Assembly (NCBI GenBank): GCA_902806105.1
Contig: CADCVI010000056.1
Location: 1 to 14,211, forward strand
Direction of reading: 5' to 3'
Source: an uncultured Rubrobacteraceae bacterium
Lineage (GTDB): Bacteria; Actinomycetota; Rubrobacteria; Rubrobacterales; Rubrobacteraceae
DNA length: 14,211 bases
The position numbers were made by a program, and so were the translations under genes. Every line of letters begins with the position of its first letter. The stretch's first letter is position 1. The notes beneath the pieces were generated by a model. That model was not told the DNA's origin. It saw only the letters and a list, made by a program, of their open reading frames with translations, and did no database searches. Of this stretch, positions 6,276 through 13,869 are shown piece after piece.

Positions 6276-6799
6276 CATGTGGGCTATATGGGTGCCGAGA
6301 TGCGATGCAGCAGAGCCCGACGCCGATACTCGATTCGTTTCGACAGGCCGAGTACGACTCCGATCTCCCCGGCCTCGGCGCCGACGGCGGCACAGCCTGC
6401 GAGGAACTGGGGGAGCTGATCTTCCGCGCCATCCCCTCGCAATGAGTCCACCACGACGAGAGCAGGCACGGCGGGCCGCAAAGGCGGGACTACTAGAAGT
6501 AGAAGCAGCCGGTCGGAGCGTCTACCCCGTAGGGTAGCCTACGGTGATTGCGGCGGTGACGAAACTCATGGGAGGATGTAGAGGACGACGTCGATCCGGC
6601 TACGTCCTGCGCTGCTCCGGCAGACGCGAGATGGGGTTCAGGATACCCAGGTTCTCCGGGTTCGATCCGGAGGCCGAGGAGGTCCCAGAGATCTGCGAAG
6701 GGCCACGCCTAGACGTACCCGCCCCGGGCCTGCGGACGAAACGTGATGGTGGTGACGATGCGTTTCTTGCCGCTTGTGTGGCATGAAGCGACACACGGC
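6276..6799. other. Intergenic region without a convincing gene
   Basis: No gene could be supported in this stretch. Two short plus-strand frames were looked at. One at 6305-6445 (46 codons, MQQSPTPILDSFRQAEYDSD at its start) has no Shine-Dalgarno sequence. One at 6631-6786 (51 codons, starting MGFRIPRFSGFDPEAEEVPE; a GTG at 6544 would extend it) has no clear ribosome site. Neither resembles a family I recognise. They could be remnants or chance frames in GC-rich DNA. A GTGTG...CACAC inverted repeat at 6776-6796 may mark the promoter area of the downstream gene, but no good -35/-10 pair is seen. Confidence 0.35.
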
Positions 6800-7035
6800 A
6801 TTAAGCTTGAATCGGGATGATGGCGAACCAGGCAAGAATCTAGAAATCAGCCTTCGGGCCGGAACGTATGGGGAAAGATCAACGGGAGACGCAGCATCTG
6901 GCGGTGCGTATTGGGGGCACCTGCACCGAAACGTACGGGTAGGGCAACGGAGGGTCGAAACCCGTTCGCAGAAGGCTTGCCGGGGTTGTCGTATCCGGCT
7001 TGCCTGGCAAGGAAACCACGTGGAGGAGTGTAAAG
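6800..7035 (+). ncRNA. Candidate structured 5' leader of the glutamate dehydrogenase gene
   Basis: About 235 nt upstream of the start codon are non-coding and contain unusual regularities. An imperfect direct repeat of the form AACGTA-N(10-12)-AACGG begins at 6863 and again at 6930 (period about 66 nt). Hairpins include GGGT-CGAA-ACCC (6952-6963). CGGTGC at 6902-6907 can pair either with GCACC at 6917-6921 or with GCACCG at 6923-6928, and the overlapping TGCGT with ACGCA at 6889-6893, giving mutually exclusive folds. A nearly perfect CTTGCC-T-GGCAAG inverted repeat lies at 6999-7011, just before the ribosome site. No known riboswitch consensus was recognised. Confidence 0.3.
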
Positions 7036-10000
7036 ATGTTTGTGAAGGACGAACTTCTAGACAAGGTCGTGGACCGCGTTCGAGAGCAAATGCCCGAGGA
7101 TCAAGCGCCGCAGGTCGAAGAGTTTGTGCGCCAGTACTACGGCTGGGTACCCCCCGAGGATCTGACCGGCCGCTCCCCCATCGACGCGTACGGAGCGGCC
7201 CTGGCCCACTGGGGCTTCGCCCGCCAGCGAAAGCCCGGCTCGGCGAAGATTCGCGTGTACAACCCGCAGTTCGAGGAGCACGGCTGGCAATCGACCCACA
7301 CGGTGGTCGAGATCGTCAACGACGACATGCCGTTCCTCGTGGATTCGACGAGGATGGAGGTAATCCGCCAGGGCTACGCGATCCACCTTATGCTCCACCC
7401 CATCATGAAGGTAAGGCGCGACGACGAGGGTCGGCTCGTCGAGGTCCTGCCCCCCGCCTCCGATCTCGACGGCGCGAGTTCCGAGTCGATCGTGCGCGTG
7501 GAGATAGACCGCCAGACAGAACCCGAGGTGCTGGAAGGAATCCGTGATCGTCTCGACCACGTTCTCGGAGACGTGCGCAGGGCCGTCGAGGATTGGCCGA
7601 AGATGCTCGAAAGTGCCCGGAGCATTATCTCCGAGCTCGAGGGGAACCCGCCGCCGACGGTCGATCCGGAGGATCTCGCCGAAACCAGGGCCTTTCTCGA
7701 ATGGATCGTCGACGACAACTTCACCTTCCTGGGTTACCGCGAGTACGACCTGACCGCGGAGAACGGAGATGACGCTCTGCGGTCCGTGCCGGGAACCGGC
7801 CTCGGTATCCTGCGAGAAACGGACTCGAAGCCCACCTCGCACAGCTTCGCCAAGCTGACGCGCGAGGTGCAAAAGCTCGCCCACGCGCCCCACCTCCTCA
7901 ACCTCACCAAGGCCAACACGCGCGCCACGGTCCACCGCCCATCCTACCTGGACTACGTCGGCGTGAAGAAGTTCGACGAGAACGGCGAGGTTACGGGCGA
8001 GCGGCGCTTCCTCGGCCTGTACACCTTCTCCGCATACAGCGCGAGCTCGCTGGACATCCCCATCGTCCGCCGCAAGACGAGGTACGTCCTGGACCGCGCG
8101 GGCTTCCCGCCGGGAAGCCACAACGAAAAAGACCTGACGGAGATCCTCGAGACCTACCCGCGCGACGAGCTGTTCCAGGTATCGAGAGAGGAGCTTTTCG
8201 AGATCTCGATGGGGATCCTGCACCTGCAGGAGCGCCAGCGCATCCGGCTCTTCGTGAGGCGCGACACCTACGGGCGTTTCTTTTCGTGCCTGGTATTCGT
8301 GCCACGCGATCTCTACAACACCGAACTCCGGCAGCGCATGCAGGACATCGTGCAGAAGGCGTTCGACGGCACGAGCGTGGAGTTCGACGCCCGGCTCTCC
8401 GAATCCGTGCTGGCGCGCCTCCACCTCGTCGTTTATACGGGGCCGGGCCAGGTTCCCGACTACGACGTGGACGAGATCGAGGGGCGCCTCGTCGAGGCGG
8501 CCCGATCTTGGACGGACAACCTGTACGACGCCCTGGTGGAGGGGTGCGGCGAAGAGCGCGGGGTCGAGCTTTTTCGAAGCTACCGCGAGGCCTTCCCCCC
8601 CGGCTACCGCGACGATTACCTCGCCCGGATGGCCGTGGCCGACATCCGCAGGATGGAGAGCCTCGCCGACGAGGACGATCTCGGCATGAGCCTCTACCAT
8701 CCGCTCGAAGCGCCCGAGGGCTTCCTGAGGTTCAGGCTGTACCGTTCCGGGAGCCCCATCTCGCTGTCGGAGGTACTGCCCCTGCTCGAAGACATGGGCG
8801 TCAAGGTAGCCGACCAGCGCCCGTACAAGATCGAGGCCGTCGGCTCGCCGCCGGTCTGGATCCACGACTTCGGCCTGATCCACGAGGCACGGGGCGAGCT
8901 ACATACCGGCGGGGTGAAGGAGATCTTCCAGGACGCCTTCGCCCGGGCGTGGCGCGGGGCCGTCGAGAACGACGGTTTCAACAGGCTGGTCCTCAGGGCC
9001 CAGCTGACGTGGCGCGAGATCGCGATCCTTCGCGCCTACAGCAAGTACCTGCGCCAGGCGGGAACCACGTTCAGCCAGTACTACATAGAAGACACCCTGT
9101 CCGCGAACCCGCATATCGCTCGGCTCCTCGTCGAGCTCTTCGCGGCCCGCTTCGACCCGAGCCGCCAGGGGCGCCGGAAAGAGGAGGCGGACCGGCTGGC
9201 CCGGTCGATCGAAGAGGCGCTCGACGAGGTCGTGAGCCTCGACGCGGACCGCATCATGAGGAATTTTCTCGACGTCGTTCTGGCGACGGTGCGCACAAAC
9301 TACTACCAGGACTCACCCGAAGGGGAGCCCAAACCGTACCTCTCGTTCAAGTTCGACCCGAGCAACATCGCGGTGCTGCCGCTGCCCCGTCCGATGTTCG
9401 AGATCTTCGTCTACTCGCCGCGGGCCGAGGGGGTGCACCTCAGGGGAGGGAAGGTCGCGCGGGGCGGCATCCGGTGGTCCGACCGCAGGGAAGACTTCCG
9501 AACCGAGATCCTGGGCCTGATGAAGGCCCAGACGGTCAAAAACGCGGTGATCGTGCCCGTCGGCGCGAAGGGCGGCTTCGTGGTCAAGCGGCCGCCAGCG
9601 GAGGGGGGCCGCGAGGCGCTGATGCGGGAGGTGGTGGAGTGCTACCGCACGCTCATCTGCGGCATGCTCGACCTGACCGACAACCTCCTCGACGGCGGGG
9701 TCGTGCCGCCCCCGGAGGTGGTGCGCTACGACGACGACGACCCGTACCTGGTGGTCGCCGCCGACAAGGGGACCGCGACCTTCTCCGACATCGCCAACGG
9801 GATCTCGGCGGAGTACGGCTTCTGGCTCGGCGACGCCTTCGCCTCGGGCGGGTCCGCGGGCTACGACCACAAGAAGATGGCGATCACCGCCCGAGGCGCC
9901 TGGGAGTCGGTCAGGCGGCACTTCAGGGAACTCGGCGTCGACACGCAGACCACAGACTTTACAGTGGCGGGTATCGGCGACATGGCCGGTGACGTGTTCG

Positions 10001-11895
10001 GCAACGGGATGCTCCTCAGCCGCCACATCAAGCTCGTCGGCGCCTTCAACCACATGCACGTCTTCCTGGACCCCGACCCCGACCCCGAAACGAGCTTCGA
10101 GGAACGCCGGAGGCTCTTCGAACTGGAGCGCTCCTCGTGGTCCGACTACGACACGGACCTCATCTCCCAGGGCGGCGGCGTCTTCTCGCGGTCGGCGAAG
10201 TCCATCCCGTTGTCTCCCGAGGTGAGGCAACTGCTGGGCGTCGAGGCCGAGGCGCTCCCGCCGAACGAGGTGATCCGGGCGCTGCTCAAGGCCAGGGTCG
10301 ACCTGCTCTTCAACGGCGGCATCGGAACCTACGTGAAGGCCGGCGACGAGACCAACGCCGACGTCGGCGACAGGAGCAACGACGCCTTGAGGGTCGACGC
10401 GAGGGAGCTCGGTTGCCGGGTGGTCGGGGAGGGAGGGAACCTGGGCTTCACGCAGCGCGGGCGCGTGGAGTACGCCCTCCGGGGAGGCCGGATCTACACG
10501 GACGCCGTCGACAACTCGGCCGGCGTCGACTGCTCCGACCACGAGGTGAACATCAAGATCCTGCTCGACGCCGTCGTCAAGAACGGCGACATGACCGAGA
10601 AGCAGCGCAACAACCTGCTTGGCGAGATGACGGAAGAGGTAGCCGAGCTGGTGTTGCGCGACAACTACCAGCAGACCCTGGCGATCAGCAAGGCCGCGAC
10701 CCTGGCCCACCCAATGGTGGACGTGCACGCCCGCTACATCCGCGCCCTCGAACAGTCCGGCGACCTCAACCGCGAGCTCGAGTTCCTCCCGAGCGACGAG
10801 GCTCTGGCCGAACGGAGGTCGAACGGTACGGGGCTGACCGCCCCCGAGTTGGCCATCCTGATGTCGTACTCCAAGATCACGCTCTACAAGAAGCTCCTCG
10901 GATCCGACGTCCCGGAGGACCCCTACCTGTCGAGCGAGATGGCACGGTACTTCCCGACTCCTCTGCGGGAAAGTTTCGGCGAGCAGATACGGGAGCACCG
11001 TCTGCGGCGCGAGCTCACCGCCACGCACGCGGCCAACGGCCTGGTCAACAGGGGCGGCCCGTCCTTCGCCTTCCGGCTGGGAGAGGAGACCGGGGCGACG
11101 GCCCCCGACCTCACGCGGGCGTACACGGCGGCCCGCGAGATCTTCGACATGCGCGGCTTGTGGGAGCAGATCGAAGCCCTCGACAACCAGATCGAGGCCG
11201 AAACCCAGATAAGGATGTTCCTCGACGGTCGGAAGCTGCTCGAGCGCGCGACGCGGTGGCTCCTGCGCAACCGCCGCCCGCCCCTGGACATCTCCGCCGC
11301 GATATCGTACTTCTCCGAAGGAGCGGCGGAGATGTCCGGGCGCATCCACCGGTTCATGCTAGATGGGGAGAGGGAAACGCTGGAGCGCGCGGCCGAGAAG
11401 CTCGTCGAGGCGAAGGTTCCGCCCGAGCTGGCAAGGCGCGCGGCTGGCCTCGGCGCGATGTTCTCCGTGCTTGACATCGTGGACGTAGCCTCCGAGACCG
11501 GCCAGTCCCCAGAAACGGCGGCAGAGGTCTACTTCACCCTAGGCGATCGGCTGAAACTCCACTGGCTGCGAAGCCACGTCGAGGCCCTGCCCCGGGACGA
11601 CCGCTGGCGGGCGCTCGCGCGCGCGGCGCTGCGCGACGACCTCTACGCCCAGCAGGCCTCCCTTACCGCGGAAGTCCTCCGTGGCGTGCCGGAGGAGCTC
11701 TCTGCTGCGGAAAGGATCGACGCCTGGACGGACGCCAACCGGATATCGGTGGAACGCGCCCTGCAGGTGCTGGCCGACGTCAACTCGCACGGAGCCTTCG
11801 ACCTCTCGACGCTCTCGGTGTCGCTGCGGGAGATCCGCAACCTCGTAACGTCCTCCGAAACCTCGCCCGCAGCGGTGCAACCGCCCGCTCGCTAG
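7036..11895 (+). CDS. gdh: NAD-specific glutamate dehydrogenase, large (about 180 kDa) class
   Basis: This 1619-aa protein matches the length of the L-GDH180 family (Bac_GDH). It deaminates glutamate oxidatively to 2-oxoglutarate and ammonium with NAD+. The N-terminal half (to about residue 700) holds ACT-like regulatory domains, for example the HTVVEIVNDDMPFLVDSTRM segment from about residue 88. The catalytic core begins near RGGIRWSDRREDF (809-821) and carries Lys835 and the catalytic-lysine motif PVGAKGGF (841-848, Lys845). The dinucleotide-binding loop is VAGIGDMAGDVFGNG (977-991). The signatures EGGNLGFTQRGRVEYA (from 1132) and DNSAGVDCSDHEVN (1159-1172) are diagnostic of the family. ATG 7036 is preferred over an upstream TTG because GGAGGAG at 7022-7028 sits 7 nt ahead. 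It is a single-gene unit with a long leader and a strong hairpin 28 nt after its stop. No truncation or frameshift is seen. Confidence 0.97.
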   Translation: MFVKDELLDKVVDRVREQMPEDQAPQVEEFVRQYYGWVPPEDLTGRSPIDAYGAALAHWGFARQRKPGSAKIRVYNPQFEEHGWQSTHTVVEIVNDDMPFLVDSTRMEVIRQGYAIHLMLHPIMKVRRDDEGRLVEVLPPASDLDGASSESIVRVEIDRQTEPEVLEGIRDRLDHVLGDVRRAVEDWPKMLESARSIISELEGNPPPTVDPEDLAETRAFLEWIVDDNFTFLGYREYDLTAENGDDALRSVPGTGLGILRETDSKPTSHSFAKLTREVQKLAHAPHLLNLTKANTRATVHRPSYLDYVGVKKFDENGEVTGERRFLGLYTFSAYSASSLDIPIVRRKTRYVLDRAGFPPGSHNEKDLTEILETYPRDELFQVSREELFEISMGILHLQERQRIRLFVRRDTYGRFFSCLVFVPRDLYNTELRQRMQDIVQKAFDGTSVEFDARLSESVLARLHLVVYTGPGQVPDYDVDEIEGRLVEAARSWTDNLYDALVEGCGEERGVELFRSYREAFPPGYRDDYLARMAVADIRRMESLADEDDLGMSLYHPLEAPEGFLRFRLYRSGSPISLSEVLPLLEDMGVKVADQRPYKIEAVGSPPVWIHDFGLIHEARGELHTGGVKEIFQDAFARAWRGAVENDGFNRLVLRAQLTWREIAILRAYSKYLRQAGTTFSQYYIEDTLSANPHIARLLVELFAARFDPSRQGRRKEEADRLARSIEEALDEVVSLDADRIMRNFLDVVLATVRTNYYQDSPEGEPKPYLSFKFDPSNIAVLPLPRPMFEIFVYSPRAEGVHLRGGKVARGGIRWSDRREDFRTEILGLMKAQTVKNAVIVPVGAKGGFVVKRPPAEGGREALMREVVECYRTLICGMLDLTDNLLDGGVVPPPEVVRYDDDDPYLVVAADKGTATFSDIANGISAEYGFWLGDAFASGGSAGYDHKKMAITARGAWESVRRHFRELGVDTQTTDFTVAGIGDMAGDVFGNGMLLSRHIKLVGAFNHMHVFLDPDPDPETSFEERRRLFELERSSWSDYDTDLISQGGGVFSRSAKSIPLSPEVRQLLGVEAEALPPNEVIRALLKARVDLLFNGGIGTYVKAGDETNADVGDRSNDALRVDARELGCRVVGEGGNLGFTQRGRVEYALRGGRIYTDAVDNSAGVDCSDHEVNIKILLDAVVKNGDMTEKQRNNLLGEMTEEVAELVLRDNYQQTLAISKAATLAHPMVDVHARYIRALEQSGDLNRELEFLPSDEALAERRSNGTGLTAPELAILMSYSKITLYKKLLGSDVPEDPYLSSEMARYFPTPLRESFGEQIREHRLRRELTATHAANGLVNRGGPSFAFRLGEETGATAPDLTRAYTAAREIFDMRGLWEQIEALDNQIEAETQIRMFLDGRKLLERATRWLLRNRRPPLDISAAISYFSEGAAEMSGRIHRFMLDGERETLERAAEKLVEAKVPPELARRAAGLGAMFSVLDIVDVASETGQSPETAAEVYFTLGDRLKLHWLRSHVEALPRDDRWRALARAALRDDLYAQQASLTAEVLRGVPEELSAAERIDAWTDANRISVERALQVLADVNSHGAFDLSTLSVSLREIRNLVTSSETSPAAVQPPAR

Positions 11896-11922
11896 GCAGG
11901 TGAGCAGGCGCCGGAGCCCTCT

Positions 11923-11950
11923 GGGTATCGTCGACCATACGACGATACCC
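11923..11950 (+). terminator. Terminator hairpin of the glutamate dehydrogenase gene
   Basis: GGGTATCGTCG (11923-11933) and CGACGATACCC (11940-11950) form a perfect 11-bp stem with loop ACCATA, 28 nt after the stop codon. A GC-rich GGCGCC-CC-GGCGCC repeat follows directly instead of a T-run. Confidence 0.65.
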
Positions 11951-12173
11951 GGCGCCCCGGCGCCGAGCAACGAGGTGACCTCCCCGGGTCGTCTACGCAC
12001 CATCGATGCGTACCCTACACCGTCATCTGGGTCTCCTTGCTCCGCGGTCCCCCTGACGCCCCTTCTCCCGATTCCCAGGGGCCTCTGGCGCCGCATCCCT
12101 CGGGAATCGAGGGAAGGCGTACGGCGGCCGCGACGTGATCGTCCGGCGCGCCGAGGAGGAGGGGCGAAGCGGA
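11951..12173. other. Convergent intergenic region with further hairpins
   Basis: No gene is supported here. TACGCA/TGCGTA (11994-12012, 7-nt loop) is one hairpin. CGATTCCC at 12069-12076 can pair with GGGAATCG at 12102-12109, competing with CCCTCG-GGAAT-CGAGGG at 12097-12113. The region separates two convergent transcription units, and most of its structure may serve bidirectional termination. Confidence 0.4.
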
Positions 12174-12208
12174 CGGGAGACGCGAGATCGACCGTGCGCC
12201 GTCTCCCG
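12174..12208 (-). terminator. Candidate terminator of the minus-strand hypothetical gene
   Basis: CGGGAGACG (12174-12182) and CGTCTCCCG (12200-12208) form a perfect 9-bp stem with a 17-nt loop. The hairpin starts 20 nt downstream of the minus-strand stop codon. No T-tract follows in the minus direction, and the loop is long. Confidence 0.4.
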
Positions 12209-12228
12209 GCCGCCGGAGCCCCGCCCCG

Positions 12229-13020
12229 CTAGTCTGCGGCGGGGGTTGGCAGATGGTCCCGCGCTGCCCGCACGTCGCCGTCCGAGGGGTCGGAGGCCAG
12301 GTAGCTGTCCGCCGCGGCCCTGGCCACCGCGACCTCGGTGGGGGTAGCGGCGCCGGCCAGCAGGTCCATCACCTCCCGACGATGGTCGGCGATCGGGGCG
12401 GCCCCTCTGGTCCTCTCCGACGCCTCAGCGGTCCCCGTCGAAGCTGCGGACGGGACCCCCTCCGACGGGGCTGCGCCATCGCCCGGCACCGCGGCGGGGG
12501 GCGTGCGCGGCCCGTCCTCTGTCGGGGGCAAGACGTCGGCCCCGACCTCCTCCAGGGCCTTCTCGGCGAGCTCCTCGAGGTCCTCGACGAGCTCCTCCAC
12601 CAAGACGCCTGTCACCACGGTCCGGAGCCCCGTCATGACGGCGTTCGTGTCCTCCTGGTAATCGGGGTAGCCCCCCTCGGCGTCCAGCCTGCGGACCAGG
12701 CCCTGCAGCATCCTGCACAGCCGGTCGATCCCCCACTCCCGGTTCCCCTGCTCGTAAAGGGCGACCCTCACCACCGCGTCGACCGAGCGCGGTTCGAGGG
12801 CGCCGAGCCCGCTCGCGGGGAACACGTAGTCGTGCCCGCTCAGGATCTCATCGACGGCCTGCCTGGCGTCCGGCATACCCTCGACCTCGGGGGCGCCCTC
12901 GTAGGCGACGTTTATCAGCCTGAGGGCCTTCTCCTGGTGGGCGCGGTCCCTCCTCGCGTAGTCTTCGATCAGCCCGAAGAGCTCCGGGAAACTGCTACCG
13001 TTATCGCTTGTCTCAGCCAC
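12229..13020 (-). CDS. Hypothetical acidic helical protein, 263 aa
   Basis: The function is not recognised. The start is GTG at 13018-13020 (protein begins VAETSDNGSSFPELFGLIED) because GGGAGG lies 8 nt upstream. A longer GTG-started version would add 22 Arg/Gly-rich residues encoded across that ribosome site. Residues about 10-165 look like a folded, mainly helical, acidic domain (LIEDYARRDRAHQEKALRLI; WGIDRLCRMLQGLVRRLDAE), ending in a charged amphipathic helix (LVEELVEDLEELAEKALEEV). A low-complexity Pro/Ala/Gly/Thr-rich linker follows (about 170-210), then a short helical C-terminal segment. There is no signal peptide or membrane segment, so it is probably cytoplasmic. Codon use looks like the neighbouring real genes. 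It stands alone, convergent with the glutamate dehydrogenase gene. Confidence 0.7.
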   Translation of the reverse strand: MAETSDNGSSFPELFGLIEDYARRDRAHQEKALRLINVAYEGAPEVEGMPDARQAVDEILSGHDYVFPASGLGALEPRSVDAVVRVALYEQGNREWGIDRLCRMLQGLVRRLDAEGGYPDYQEDTNAVMTGLRTVVTGVLVEELVEDLEELAEKALEEVGADVLPPTEDGPRTPPAAVPGDGAAPSEGVPSAASTGTAEASERTRGAAPIADHRREVMDLLAGAATPTEVAVARAAADSYLASDPSDGDVRAARDHLPTPAAD

Positions 13021-13194
13021 CTTTTCTTCCCTCCCGTACGCCGCCGGCCCGTGCGGGCCGTCCCCACGCCGGACTCTCGCCGGCACGAGGCGCTACTACC
13101 CCGCGATGCGCGTCCCCAACCGCTCGCGACGAAGAAGGGCAAGGGTTCGGCACAAAGACCGGAGAGCGCGAGGGCTACTGGTCGAGATGAGTAG
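13021..13194. other. Upstream region of the minus-strand gene with inverted repeats
   Basis: A perfect 8-bp inverted repeat GGGCTACT (13172-13179)/AGTAGCCC (13190-13197) with a 10-nt spacer lies about 150 bp upstream of the minus-strand start. A GGCCCG-TG-CGGGCC palindrome lies at 13046-13059. No clear promoter hexamers are seen on either strand. The first repeat could be an operator or the end of a lost transcription unit. Confidence 0.3.
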
Positions 13195-13533
13195 CCCCCG
13201 CACCTTCATGGCAACCTCCACTCGGGGCTCGGCTACTCCGAGCCGCGCGTCGTCCCCGCGGAGGAGGACCTCCGGGCTCTCATCCCGCGCCTCAAGCGGA
13301 AGGCTGACCGCTCCTGGCGCGAGGAGATCGAGGGCAACGTTGCCCGCTGGTGGGACGCCGCCAGAGAGCGCGCCATGAAGGATGCGGCCCCCCTGAACCC
13401 GAGGAGGGTCTTCCGGGAGCTCTCCGAGAAGCTGCCAGACGACTCGATCCTCAAGGTCGACTCGGGCTCGGTGCCGATGCTCATCGCGATCCCGCAGAAA
13501 ACGTCCCTGAAGCCGCGCATCCAGATCAGGTAG
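13195..13533 (+). pseudogene. Remnant of a ThDP-dependent pyruvate-oxidase/acetolactate-synthase-like enzyme
   Basis: An open frame between an in-frame TAG (13192-13194) and TAG (13531-13533) contains ALIPRLKRKADRSWREEIEG, then NVARWWDAARERA, and further on NPRRVFRELSEKLPDDSILK followed by VDSGS. This is the interdomain and early C-terminal ThDP-domain segment of pyruvate oxidase (PoxB)-type enzymes, where LIPLLxRKxDRSWREEIE...NPQRVFxELSxxLPDNAI...DSGS is typical. Family members have about 550-600 residues, and only some 75-80 are recognisable (about 13240-13475). There is no start codon with a ribosome site. After VDSGS the frame enters sequence that belongs to another gene on the opposite strand. 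Confidence 0.7.
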
Positions 13534-13777
13534 TAGCCGCCGTCATAGGTCGGCCCGAAGACGAGATCTTGGCGCCCCCTAGCTCGTGGAAGGCCCGTTC
13601 CACGACCTCGACGGAGGGTTGCGGCGAAGCGGAGGCGACCAGCACGGCCCTCTCCTCGCCGCGGTCGACGGCCCCGCGAAAGAACTCCCGCTGCCGCTCG
13701 CCGAGGTCCCCCTCCCCCGCTCCCAAAGAAGCGATCTCTGCCGAAATCTCGAACCGGCAAAACAGCAGAAAACCCAT
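13476..13777 (-). pseudogene. Frameshifted remnant of a TIGR04282/DUF2064 glycosyltransferase
   Basis: On the minus strand, one frame from ATG 13775-13777 reads GEGDLGERQREFFRGAVDRG and then EERAVLVASASPQPSVEVVERAFHELGG. Downstream, another frame reads DLVFGPTYDGGYYLIWMRGF and then RDVFCGIAMS. Joined, these reproduce the order of DUF2064 proteins: QGxGDLGERM, VVLVGSDSPxLP, DVVLGPAxDGGYYLIGL, then the ELFxGIPWS block. The frame change is near 13569-13571. The N-terminal LLVFAKAPVPGxVKTRL segment is missing and the SDSP motif has decayed to SASP, so the gene is inactive. Its 3' end is cut at about 13476, where the ThDP-enzyme remnant begins on the other strand. Confidence 0.7.
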
Positions 13778-13869
13778 GCTTCTATGGAAATCTGGCGTAG
13801 ATCATCCAGGTACCGGAATAGTGACGGAAGGCTCGGAAGCGTAGGTCGCCATGGTAATCTCCCCAGCTA

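Noticed and set aside
6305..6445. Short plus-strand ORF (46 codons) after the operon palindrome
   Set aside because: It has no ribosome site and no recognised family. It is kept only as a note under the intergenic region.
6650..6674. TCCGG-GTTCGAT-CCGGA looks like a tRNA T-arm, hinting at a tRNA fragment or attachment site
   Set aside because: The T-stem register is wrong (the G53-C61 frame breaks the stem), and no acceptor stem or anticodon arm could be found nearby.
9313..11349. A 678-codon open frame on the minus strand inside the glutamate dehydrogenase gene (also 608 codons at 7057-8883)
   Set aside because: These are antisense shadows of a high-GC gene. Their composition is low in plausible motifs, while the plus strand carries an unbroken, diagnostic glutamate dehydrogenase.
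11900..12232. 110-codon plus-strand frame after the glutamate dehydrogenase
   Set aside because: It runs straight through several hairpins, has no plausible protein features, and is an artefact of GC-rich sequence.
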